35,025 bases of DNA from an uncultured Verrucomicrobiota bacterium (GTDB lineage: Bacteria; Verrucomicrobiota; Verrucomicrobiia; Limisphaerales; UBA9464). How positions within the stretch are numbered: position 1 is the first letter of the stretch; each line of letters opens with the position of its first letter. The DNA lies in the NCBI GenBank assembly GCA_903907925.1, contig CAIVQB010000075.1:1-35025 (forward strand), read 5' to 3'. The translations under genes were made by a program, and so were the position numbers. The notes beneath the pieces were generated by a model. It made no database searches. It had not been told where the DNA came from and saw only the letters and a program-made list of their open reading frames with translations. Below are positions 1-7,835 of this stretch, one piece after another.

Positions 1-3000
1 ACTCAGACACAAGCCGCCGACTAGTCGAGCCCGCCGGCGTGCTGAGAGCAGAAAGCTCGCGCCGACGGGCGGGTGGACTCCCCATTCCTCGAATCACCCA
101 CACAAACTCATCAGGAGCCGAATTAAGGCGGTAGGTTCCTTTGCGAAACAGTAATTCTCCATGCTGCACATCGGATTCAACATTCACTAAGCAAAGACTC
201 TCAAAAAATCCAAGAACCCTCGAACAAATTGCCTTCGCGCGTAGGGCTTGGCCGACTGCGCTGACCGATTCGAAAACACGCACTGGCTCAACTGCTGGTT
301 TGCCTGCTTTGTCCAAGTAAACAAACTGCCCACGATGCTTCTGCTTGGTCGTGCGGAAGGCACCCCTGCCGTCTTTCGACATGTCTTTGAACTCCACCGG
401 TTCTTTGTCCAACGTCTGGGTCACCCGGGAAATACGCGCGCCGGGTGAGCCATCCCCGCGCAATTGCCCGAAACCCGCGCAGAAGCTTTTCCACCGAGTC
501 TCATCTGGTTCGGTCACCAGCAGCTCACCAAGCCGTCGTCGGATGGTTTCATCGCGGATGCTCTTCACCTGGTCACGAGCATACGTAAGGTCGAACTTCG
601 ACTTCTGCGGTCCGATAGCTTTCTGCGCCAGCGCCGCCACTTCAACCCGCTGCACGATGACCTTGCCACCCTTACCTTCCCGTGCTCCGTAGAGAGTATC
701 CGCGAGGACCGGGCGCTCGTAAGCTAAATTGCGGGGCATGACCTTCGCCACCTCTCTTCGAAAATGTTCTCGGATGCGTCCGTAGTCCTCCCGGTCGGTG
801 GGGTCGCGGAACTCGGACGGAAAGCGGAAGAAGCCTTCCTTGCCAGGGTCGCGCGCCCATTGCGGGATGAAGGTGAGCACCATTGCGTCAAGCGCGTGAT
901 GGCGGTCGTCGTCGCGGTTCTTGGTTTTCTTTTCCAAGATTTCCGGGTCGGTGACATCGGAGTATAGCAGTCGGTCGAGTCCGTACTTCCGTCGCACGCG
1001 GGCGGTGAGGCCGCCGGAAACGTCGCTGACACGCTTGATTTTATTTCCGTTCACAATTTCGCAGCCGTTTTCCCAGCCGAAGCGGAGGTTGACGATGGTC
1101 TGCGCGAGTTTGGAGACCCATGCAGTCTCGGCTAGGGCGGTGTAGCGTGAAACAAGTTCCCGTGCATCCTCTCGCGTGAGGAGTTGGACCTTCTTGTTGC
1201 GAAGCGTTGTCGTGCGGTTGTTCACGCGCTTCACGTAGGCGTCCCAGTCGAAGTCGGGAAGACTGTGCAGCCACTCGAAGGGCGTGCGGTCTCCTTTTGC
1301 TTGGTTGGTTTCGTGGGTGGTCAACACGTAGTTGACCATCGCATCGGGGCCGTCTTGGGCGCGCGGCACTATGTGATCGATGACGTAGTCGTCGAGTCGA
1401 GTCAGAGGCAGGGCTGTCTCGCGGTAGAGGCATGCGGACTTGGAACCGCCCGACTCGTTGAAAATCTCCTTTCCGTAGAGGCATTCGCCACCCTGTGCCT
1501 TCCACAATTGATACTTGAGCGATGAAAGCCCGGACGCAGCACCGGCGGCGGAAGCCATTTCCTTGGCTTCCTTGCGCTCCTCCTCCCGCCGCTTCTGAAA
1601 GGTGAATAACTGGCGCTTTGCTTCATCCCCCATGAAGTCCTCGCGCACAAACTCCAACACGATGCTATCGGGCACGCCGAAGCCGGGGAGTCCGTCCTTC
1701 CCGTCACCAAGCTGAAGCTTCTTCAACCGCTCGGAGAACACGCCGAGACGGTGGCGCACGATCGGATCATTTATGGTGCCGAGCAGGTCTCGGATGGCGG
1801 CTTCGGAGTCCAACTTGCCGTCTTCCGTGTGACGGCCCTTGAGCGCGTCGAGAGTCTGCGAAGGAACGAACAGATTTTCCCATGAGTCGGGATTGTTGTC
1901 GTCCTTCCGCATCTGGAGCAGGAAATGAAGTTCGGAGACAAGGACGCCGCGCTTCTGGTTCTCGGTGTTTTCCCGGTTCCGCTCATCTTCGTCCTTTGCT
2001 GCGGAGTTGGTCACCATGACGAGTGGCTTCTCGAGAGCGGAACCGAGTTTGCCGAGCAAATCTTCCTCACGTCGGAGCACGCGGGCATGGAAAGCGGAAG
2101 GTGCTTCACCTGAGAGAACCAGCTCCTTGAGGATGCGAAGGGCTACCCGAGAATAGGCGCTACGACCAGAGGTCTTGGGCGCTTTCACTTCCTCGTGTCC
2201 TGGCAATGGCCGCAATTCCAGTTCGGCCAAACCCTTCTTTCTTCCCCATTCGGACTTCGTGAGGGCGAAGCAGTCGGCAACTTTGTCTGGCCAACTCTTG
2301 GTGGGTTCACCGTCCGGACTGACAAGTTTGGCGGCTTTGAGTTTTTGGTGCGCGTAGGCGAATATGGCGCGAATTTCCTCCGGCGTGAGTTTGCACTGCC
2401 CCTTCTCGGCATCCGCCACAAGCAGGTTCTTCAGCTTGAGCAGAAAGGTAACTTCGGTTGCCAACAACGACTCGGGAACAGGCTGCCCGCTTTTCGTGTC
2501 GAGTCGCACGTCCACCTTGCACACGTGGAAGCGGGGGATGAGCACGCAGTCGTTGAGGATGCGGTTGTCGAATTTCGGCGTCTTCTGACCGAGCGCGGCC
2601 ATCCATTCCTCAAACGAGCCGATGCGAAGGCCGGCGTCACTTCGCTGTTTGAGGAACGCCTGGAAGGAGGTCTCATCCGGCGTGCCCGCAGGCCCGTCGC
2701 AAAGGAATTCACCGAATGTCTTTGCCCGAATCGAATAGGTGCGGGCGGCTCCGGTGACGGGATGCGTGTAGGTCCAACCATCGCGTTGCCATCGAGCGAA
2801 AGCGTCGCGCACCGCCGGAAGAATCCGCGCCGCTTCGTCTCCGAGTTTGATGAGTTCGCGGCGCACATCGTTCCGGTCAAAGCGAACATTGCGAGTACTG
2901 CCCGATAGATGGTCCACGCGGGTTGCGTGCTTGTTCGGTTCTGCCGGATTCCATAGCCCCATCTTCCAGGCGTCGAAATAACAGGGGAACCGAAACTCTT

Positions 3001-3616
3001 GAGTTGTCGCGCGCTTGAACTCCGGCCACTTGTCGACGGCCTCGCTGTAACGTTCGTCTGCCTGTTGTAGCTTCTTCTCCTGTTCATCCTCCATCTCTTG
3101 CGGCGTCTTGCCTTGTTTGACGGCTTCCTTCGCCGCCCACGGCACTCGTCCATAGCCGCGCCGTTGGAGTGCCGAACGCAAAGCCTTATAGATTTGCCAT
3201 TCTTCGAGGGATCCGTCGCCCAGCAACAGACGAATTCGCAAGAGGCAGGATGTATAGCAGGTCTTGTCGCCCTTGGCCGCGAACTCCTGCTCCAATTGCC
3301 AGTCAGCAGCGGCAACCTGCTGCCAGTGTTCATTCACCCTCGCGACTTGTCGCCCTCGCAACGGCGTCAGGCCAGCCGCCGTCCACACCGTTTCCAGCCA
3401 GCGTTCGCGGGCCTGGTGTGCTTCCCGGGTTTTGAGCGCGCGGTATTTGTTGGCGGGTGAGCCAGAAGCGGTAGCCGGCCCGCGTCGGGCCAGGTCCGGC
3501 GGAATCAGCAGCGACTCAACGTGTGGAAAGGAATGGGTGCGTAGGTCGCGCACAGCCTCGCCAATGGAGGCTTTACCAAGGTCGAACGCCCAAATCGTTC
3601 CGGAATTGGATTCCAT
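1..3616 (-). CDS. cas9: Cas9 endonuclease, type II CRISPR effector (3' end outside window)
   Basis: RNA-guided DNA endonuclease. The frame begins at ATG 3616 and reads without a stop for 1205 codons to the window edge, so the C-terminus is not visible. RuvC-I is AFDLGKASIGEAV with Asp12. A basic, Arg/Lys-containing segment at about residues 50-80 fits the bridge helix. RuvC-II is IVLEFVRED with Glu655. The HNH core is YVIDHIVPR with Asp747 and His748, then Asn762 and Asn771. These lie 14 and 23 residues after the His, the same spacing as N854 and N863 after H840 in SpCas9. RuvC-III is DRHHALDAM with His907 and Asp910. About 295 residues follow for the PAM-interacting region. The RuvC-I motif has Glu where most Cas9s have Trp. 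At 1205 residues or more it is longer than most II-C proteins, so the subtype is left open. AAGGAG at 3630-3635 is a possible ribosome site, though 13 bases from the start. No cas1, cas2 or array is visible; they may lie to the left. Confidence 0.95.
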   Translation of the reverse strand, partial: MESNSGTIWAFDLGKASIGEAVRDLRTHSFPHVESLLIPPDLARRGPATASGSPANKYRALKTREAHQARERWLETVWTAAGLTPLRGRQVARVNEHWQQVAAADWQLEQEFAAKGDKTCYTSCLLRIRLLLGDGSLEEWQIYKALRSALQRRGYGRVPWAAKEAVKQGKTPQEMEDEQEKKLQQADERYSEAVDKWPEFKRATTQEFRFPCYFDAWKMGLWNPAEPNKHATRVDHLSGSTRNVRFDRNDVRRELIKLGDEAARILPAVRDAFARWQRDGWTYTHPVTGAARTYSIRAKTFGEFLCDGPAGTPDETSFQAFLKQRSDAGLRIGSFEEWMAALGQKTPKFDNRILNDCVLIPRFHVCKVDVRLDTKSGQPVPESLLATEVTFLLKLKNLLVADAEKGQCKLTPEEIRAIFAYAHQKLKAAKLVSPDGEPTKSWPDKVADCFALTKSEWGRKKGLAELELRPLPGHEEVKAPKTSGRSAYSRVALRILKELVLSGEAPSAFHARVLRREEDLLGKLGSALEKPLVMVTNSAAKDEDERNRENTENQKRGVLVSELHFLLQMRKDDNNPDSWENLFVPSQTLDALKGRHTEDGKLDSEAAIRDLLGTINDPIVRHRLGVFSERLKKLQLGDGKDGLPGFGVPDSIVLEFVREDFMGDEAKRQLFTFQKRREEERKEAKEMASAAGAASGLSSLKYQLWKAQGGECLYGKEIFNESGGSKSACLYRETALPLTRLDDYVIDHIVPRAQDGPDAMVNYVLTTHETNQAKGDRTPFEWLHSLPDFDWDAYVKRVNNRTTTLRNKKVQLLTREDARELVSRYTALAETAWVSKLAQTIVNLRFGWENGCEIVNGNKIKRVSDVSGGLTARVRRKYGLDRLLYSDVTDPEILEKKTKNRDDDRHHALDAMVLTFIPQWARDPGKEGFFRFPSEFRDPTDREDYGRIREHFRREVAKVMPRNLAYERPVLADTLYGAREGKGGKVIVQRVEVAALAQKAIGPQKSKFDLTYARDQVKSIRDETIRRRLGELLVTEPDETRWKSFCAGFGQLRGDGSPGARISRVTQTLDKEPVEFKDMSKDGRGAFRTTKQKHRGQFVYLDKAGKPAVEPVRVFESVSAVGQALRAKAICSRVLGFFESLCLVNVESDVQHGELLFRKGTYRLNSAPDEFVWVIRGMGSPPARRRELSALSTPAGSTSRRLVSE

Positions 3617-3833
3617 AAAAGGTACTGTGCTCCTTGTGCCCAAGATGGTGCTGAAACAGGGGCTCGCTAACGATCTTCCCTCGATTTCGTCCGAAAATGA
3701 TAGTTTTTCCTTCACCAGGAACGGAAACCACGAAAAACCCTGCTCCTGGGCAGCAAATCATTCCATTTTATCCTCGGAAGCCAACTATCCCGGACTTGTC
3801 CCTGACCCAGTCCCGGGTCACTCTTCAAAACAC
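3617..3833. promoter_or_regulatory. Divergent intergenic region between cas9 and a lipoprotein gene
   Basis: This 217-base gap must hold the promoters of two divergent genes. Seen here: TGACCC (3803-3808) and GGGTCA (3815-3820) form a 6-bp hairpin. Reading the minus strand, CTGC and GCAG around a 6-base loop are followed by GGTTTTT at about 3733-3750, which resembles a weak intrinsic terminator. GTTTTTC (3703-3709) and GAAAAAC (3732-3738) form a 7-bp inverted repeat. A small minus-strand RNA such as a tracrRNA is possible here but cannot be tested without the CRISPR repeat sequence. Confidence 0.3.
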
Positions 3834-4346
3834 ATGCTTCAAACCCTCCGTCCCCTGCTCCGTTTCGGCTGGCCGTTGATGCTGCTCGGCTGGCTGATGG
3901 CCGGGTGCGCGTCGATGCAGGATGATACGGATTTCGATGTGACCCTAGTGAATGTAAATTCCACCCATGGATCGGAAGGTGAGGTTGAGTTTGTGTTCAA
4001 TGTCCGGCTTCAGAATGCCACGCCGGAGCCCGTTGTTCTCACCGGTGCGGCCCACAAGATCTACCTCGATGGGGTCTATATCGGGCAGGGCTTGAACGGG
4101 GATACCGTCGAAGTGCCACGGCTCGGAACCGTGACCCAGCAGGTCACTGTTCATCTCAGCACCTTCCGTCTCGCGCGTGCTGCGTTTCGTATCTACTCGT
4201 CGCATCAGGTCAGCTACAAGATCAACAGCACGCTCTATGGCGGTGGCGGCGGACTCGGACGAACGCGGCGGATTTCCAAGGAAGGCTCGGTCGATTTGAA
4301 CACGCTGGTGCCGCCTCCCGGAACGCCGGCTCCCGGCTCGAACTGA
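3834..4346 (+). CDS. LEA14-like lipoprotein
   Basis: A 170-residue predicted lipoprotein. A hydrophobic N-terminal segment ends in the lipobox LMAGC with the lipidated Cys at position 25, so ATG 3834 is the sensible start although the frame is open far upstream. The mature part (alternating hydrophobic pattern VTLVNVNS, VEFVFNVRLQNATPEPV, GAAHKIYLDGVYIGQG) resembles the LEA14/WHy beta-sandwich found in bacterial lipoproteins of unknown role. A Gly-rich stretch (YGGGGGLG) lies near the end and the C-terminus is Pro-rich. No Shine-Dalgarno sequence is apparent. It is divergent from cas9 and convergent with the downstream membrane-protein gene. Family assignment is from sequence pattern; the function is unknown. 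Confidence 0.82.
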   Translation: MLQTLRPLLRFGWPLMLLGWLMAGCASMQDDTDFDVTLVNVNSTHGSEGEVEFVFNVRLQNATPEPVVLTGAAHKIYLDGVYIGQGLNGDTVEVPRLGTVTQQVTVHLSTFRLARAAFRIYSSHQVSYKINSTLYGGGGGLGRTRRISKEGSVDLNTLVPPPGTPAPGSN

Positions 4347-4374
4347 TTTTCAGCAGAGCTCGGGGTCAATTGCT

Positions 4375-4484
4375 GGGAGCGCTGGCATCCTGCCGGCGAG
4401 GGGATCCACGAATCAGCGTGAGTGGCATACGGGCCGGCAATGCCGGCGCTCCCTGTGGACGTGGGTTCCCGGCGAAAGCCGGAA
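4375..4484. repeat. Imperfect palindrome and hairpin between convergent genes
   Basis: The left arm at 4375-4397 (GGGAGCGCTGGCAT, then CC, then TGCCGGC) pairs with the right arm at 4431-4453, whose complement is GGGAGCGCCGGCAT then TGCCGGC, over a spacer of about 33 bases. A second hairpin follows at 4466-4484: CCGGC, a GAAA loop, GCCGG, extended by TTC/GAA with one bulged C. Both lie between convergent genes and could act as a two-way terminator. The first looks like a dispersed repeat. Confidence 0.6.
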
Positions 4485-4494
4485 CACCATCTGA

Positions 4495-5004
4495 TCACTT
4501 GGAACGATCAACGGCGGTCCGATACCGGATCCACCACAAAATCCCGACCCCGGCGCATACCACTGCGCCGAGCCATCGCAATGGGCCGTGCGGAAACACC
4601 ACGGCGGCGTTGAACCACATGAACAGAAAGAAGCCGCGCACCCATCCCGGCCGGCGCAGGCTGTTCATCCAATCGGTCGCGGCGAGCCAGGAGCGGACCG
4701 CATCTCCGATCCAGACCGCGGCCATCCAGTAGTTGAACCAGACTCCGCCGCCCCACCGGATTCTGAACACTTCATACGTCTGGCGTGCCGTTTCCTGAAC
4801 CGCCGACGTGTGGCTCCAGCCGTGACGGAAGTGCATCGCCAGTGCGACATGAATCGAGAAAACGACCGCTCCGAGTGTCCAGCTCCAGCGAGCCCAGCGG
4901 CCTCGTTCCGGATGACGGCAGGAAAACGTTCGAAACCCCTCGGTCGCCCCCCAAAGGATCAACGCGATCCAGGCGGTCAGGCGGATCCAATCGACCGCTT
5001 CCAT
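4495..5004 (-). CDS. Five-helix integral membrane protein of unknown function
   Basis: A 169-residue hydrophobic protein with about five membrane segments, near LTAWIALILWGATEGF, LGAVVFSIHVALAMHF, FNYWMAAVWIGDAV, FFLFMWFNAAVVF and LGAVVCAGVGILWWI. The chosen start is ATG 5004, which overlaps the lnt stop codon as TGATG, a classical coupling arrangement. A longer frame upstream would run 32 residues into lnt and is less likely. It is the distal gene of an lnt operon. The Trp-rich composition and the motif HFRHGWSH are visible, but I recognise no family, so no function is assigned. Confidence 0.82.
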   Translation of the reverse strand: MEAVDWIRLTAWIALILWGATEGFRTFSCRHPERGRWARWSWTLGAVVFSIHVALAMHFRHGWSHTSAVQETARQTYEVFRIRWGGGVWFNYWMAAVWIGDAVRSWLAATDWMNSLRRPGWVRGFFLFMWFNAAVVFPHGPLRWLGAVVCAGVGILWWIRYRTAVDRSK

Positions 5005-6731
5005 CAGGATCCTTTCGCCGCGGGAGTTGTCGGATTGGCTGGATTTGCCCGAAGGGTGGGCTTCTCCACCCGACGGAACCGCGACCGGATGGCACGCCAT
5101 GACGCCAGGGCCAGGCAGGTCCAGCCGAACACATCACCGTGCCGAAAATACCAGGTCCGCGGATGCCCCTCTTCCACCGGCGGCAACGCCACGGCGATCC
5201 TCAGAAACCCGGCGCCATACACATTCCCGTCCGCGCCACCCGCCACATCGCGCAATCGGCCGAAGGCATCGATCCAGCAACTGATGCCGTTGTTCGAACA
5301 ACGCACCAATGGAACACCGTTCTCCACCGCTCGAAACGAGGCGTTGGCGCAGTGTTGCCATTGGGCGCCGCTCTCGCCGAACCAGCCGTCATTGGTCATT
5401 TCCAACAACAGATCGGTGTCGGGAACAATCTGATCCCGGGTGTGGTGCGGGAAAATATCCTCAAAACAGATCACCGGTGACAGGACGACCGACAGTCCCG
5501 GCTGTTGAATCCGGAACGGCACCGGCCCCGAACCCGCGGCGAAACCATCACCGATCGGGATCAGCGATTTCAGGAAGGGAAGCCTCGACGCAAAGGGGAT
5601 GTATTCACCGAAGAGGACCAGATGCCGCTTGCGATAGACCTGCGCGAAACGGCCGCCGGGCGACGAAAGTATCGCGGCGTTGTAGTCGTTGGTGTGGCCA
5701 TTCGCGGCACGATCGGAATCATCCGCTCCGAACACCCACCACGCCCCGGCATCGCCGACCAACCGGGTCATTGCCATCAACTGGCTGTCGGTGAATCCCG
5801 GCAGGAATCCCTCCGGCCACACCAGCACGTCCGGCCGCGTCGCGAGCGCCTGCGCGGAAAGCCGGCGTGCCTTTTCGAACCGTTCCGGGCTGGCGGCATC
5901 ATTCCAAATCAGTTGCTGGGGAATGCTCGGTTGCACCAGCGCCAGCGTCAGCGAACGCCCCGCTCCAGCGTCCGACACGGGTCGCATCATCCGGTTGAAT
6001 CCCCAGCCAACGAGAATGAGTAGCACCACCAGCGGCAGCCGTCCCTCGGCCATCCAGGCAAAGCGCAGGGCCGGCCGAAACACCACCAGCACCGCCGCCG
6101 AAGCCAGCGCGAGCGAACACCAGCAGACGACAAAGGAAACTCCATAGACCCCAGCCAACGATGCCACCTGGATCAACGGACCGTTGCGCCATTGGGTCAC
6201 TCCAAGAAAGTTCCACGGAAACCCGGTCAACAACCGGGCCTGCACCATTTCCACCGCCACCCAGGCTGCCGACGCCGCCAGGATCCATCCCGCGCGCCGA
6301 AACCATCCCCGGTCGGAAAACGCCTCCAGAGTTTTCCGCCATGAAGTAGTGCCATCACTTCCGGCGACCGGCCGAAGGGTCATGGCGATCCAGACACACC
6401 ACGCACCGGTGAAGAGACCGAGGTAGGCCGACAACGCGAGCCAGCCGGCAACCGCTCCCGCCGGGAACGGAATGTGCAACAGCCAGCGCAAGGCAATCAG
6501 CGATTCGATCACTCCGGCGGCCGATCCAATCCAAAAGGCACGCCGCGGTGAACAGCCCACGACCGCGATCCACAACATCCCGGGAACCAGCCACGCCAAT
6601 CCGGTCCACGCGGGAAAGGGATGACATAAGGCGAGCAGGATTCCGGCAGCCGCGGCGAGCACCCAGCGGAGCCGACGGTCGTCCAGCCCCAGGCGACGGA
6701 TCACCGATTCGAACACGGAAGGTTCCGGCAT
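5004..6731 (-). CDS. lnt: Apolipoprotein N-acyltransferase
   Basis: Lnt transfers an acyl chain from phospholipid to the free amino group of the diacylglyceryl-modified Cys of apolipoproteins, the last step of lipoprotein maturation in the inner membrane. The 575-residue protein has an N-terminal block of membrane helices (about residues 20-245) and a C-terminal nitrilase-like domain (about 260-515). The catalytic triad is visible: Glu307 in VWPEGFLPGF, Lys368 in YRKRHLVLFGEYIP and Cys422 in VICFEDIFP. A last helix near residues 530-548 follows. Length is slightly above the 512 residues of E. coli Lnt. It is coupled to a downstream membrane-protein gene by a 1-base overlap. Its pathway partner lgt lies separately in this window at 32831-33625. 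Confidence 0.96.
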   Translation of the reverse strand: MPEPSVFESVIRRLGLDDRRLRWVLAAAAGILLALCHPFPAWTGLAWLVPGMLWIAVVGCSPRRAFWIGSAAGVIESLIALRWLLHIPFPAGAVAGWLALSAYLGLFTGAWCVWIAMTLRPVAGSDGTTSWRKTLEAFSDRGWFRRAGWILAASAAWVAVEMVQARLLTGFPWNFLGVTQWRNGPLIQVASLAGVYGVSFVVCWCSLALASAAVLVVFRPALRFAWMAEGRLPLVVLLILVGWGFNRMMRPVSDAGAGRSLTLALVQPSIPQQLIWNDAASPERFEKARRLSAQALATRPDVLVWPEGFLPGFTDSQLMAMTRLVGDAGAWWVFGADDSDRAANGHTNDYNAAILSSPGGRFAQVYRKRHLVLFGEYIPFASRLPFLKSLIPIGDGFAAGSGPVPFRIQQPGLSVVLSPVICFEDIFPHHTRDQIVPDTDLLLEMTNDGWFGESGAQWQHCANASFRAVENGVPLVRCSNNGISCWIDAFGRLRDVAGGADGNVYGAGFLRIAVALPPVEEGHPRTWYFRHGDVFGWTCLALASWRAIRSRFRRVEKPTLRANPANPTTPAAKGS

Positions 6732-7029
6732 CAGGAGGCAATGGGTTCAGGGTCCTTACGAAGACTCCCCGGACGTCCTTCCACCGAGAAACGGACGGCG
6801 CCGGCAGCGATGGGGCTGGGTTCGGACATGACTTCGAGTTGGGCTTCGGGATGGGACTTCGGCGACCGCGGCACCGGCGGAACTGACTTCAATGGGCCGC
6901 CCCCAGCTTCGCCCGATCGGAGAACGAATGCAAAGAACAGGCTGCACGTCGGCGCGATCGATCCGGTTCTCCATTGAGCCCGGGCTGCCGGTTCGGCTAG
7001 CCTTCGGTGGTTCCCCAACCTCAGACTGC

Positions 7030-7803
7030 ATGACCTCCCATCCTGCCCCCTCGTTTTCATTGCAGGGCCGCGTCGCCCTGGTCACCGGCAGCAGCACCGG
7101 TCTCGGCCGTGCCGTCGCCACCGCCCTCGGCCAGGCCGGAGCCCGGGTGGCCTTTAACTACTGCAACAACGCCACCCGCGCCGAACGCGCCTTCGCCGAA
7201 TACCAGGCTTCCGGGGGCGAGGGCGGCCTCTTCCGCGCCGATGTCACCTGCGAAAAGGACGTGGCCCGGTTGGTGGCCGAGATTGAGGACAGTTTGGGTC
7301 CGGTGGACATCCTCGTCCCCAACGCCACCTGCGACCAACCCCACAAATCGATCGAGGACTACGACTGGGCGTTCTACCAGTCGATGCTCGATTTCTTCAT
7401 CAAGAGCCCGTTTCTCCTCACCCGCGCCTGCCTGCCCCACATGAAGCAGCAGCGCTGGGGTCGAATCATCAACATCGGATCGGAGGTTGTTCAACGGGGC
7501 GTGCCGAATTTCACCGCCTACGTTGCGGCGAAGGGCGGCCAGAACGGGTTCCACCGCAGCCTCGCCACCGAACTCGCGCCCTTCGGCATCACGGTGAACA
7601 TGATCGCGCCCGGCTGGATTCCGGTCGAACGACACGTGAACGACCCGCAGTCGGAAAAGGACGGCTACCTTTCACTGATTCCCGCCGGACGCTGGGGTCT
7701 CCCGTCGGATGTCGGCGGAACGGCCGTCTTCCTCGCCAGCGAAGCCGCGGCCTTCGTCGTCGGCCAAAACATCGCCGTCAACGGAGGGATGACTCTCCAA
7801 TAA
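7030..7803 (+). CDS. Short-chain dehydrogenase/reductase
   Basis: A 257-residue classical SDR, an NAD(P)-dependent oxidoreductase with a Rossmann fold. The nucleotide-binding motif TGSSTGLG is at residues 19-26. Ser151 (INIGSEV), Tyr164 and Lys168 (YVAAK) form the catalytic set with normal spacing. The usual NNAG motif reads PNAT (residues 97-100), which departs from the family. A typical PG-containing segment (IAPGWIPVE) follows. ATG 7030 begins just before the SDR core; an in-frame extension to 6892 adds atypical sequence. It is the first gene of an apparent operon, with rbsB-type, rbsA-type and rbsC-type genes following after a 32-base gap. That suggests the enzyme oxidises or reduces the imported sugar or polyol. 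The substrate cannot be read from the sequence. Confidence 0.92.
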   Translation: MTSHPAPSFSLQGRVALVTGSSTGLGRAVATALGQAGARVAFNYCNNATRAERAFAEYQASGGEGGLFRADVTCEKDVARLVAEIEDSLGPVDILVPNATCDQPHKSIEDYDWAFYQSMLDFFIKSPFLLTRACLPHMKQQRWGRIINIGSEVVQRGVPNFTAYVAAKGGQNGFHRSLATELAPFGITVNMIAPGWIPVERHVNDPQSEKDGYLSLIPAGRWGLPSDVGGTAVFLASEAAAFVVGQNIAVNGGMTLQ

Positions 7804-7835
7804 ATCTTTTCTCCCGCCGCAACCTGTTTCCCCTC

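Noticed and set aside
2195-2908. A 237-codon plus-strand open frame
   Set aside because: It lies fully inside the cas9 gene on the opposite strand and its product has no recognisable pattern, whereas the minus frame has all Cas9 motifs.
2431-3333. A 300-codon minus-strand open frame within cas9
   Set aside because: It is in another frame from Cas9; its Arg/Ser/Thr-rich sequence is typical of an off-frame translation.
3264-3833. N-terminal extension of the LEA14-like lipoprotein
   Set aside because: It would overlap the start of cas9 and bury the signal peptide and lipobox in the middle of the protein.
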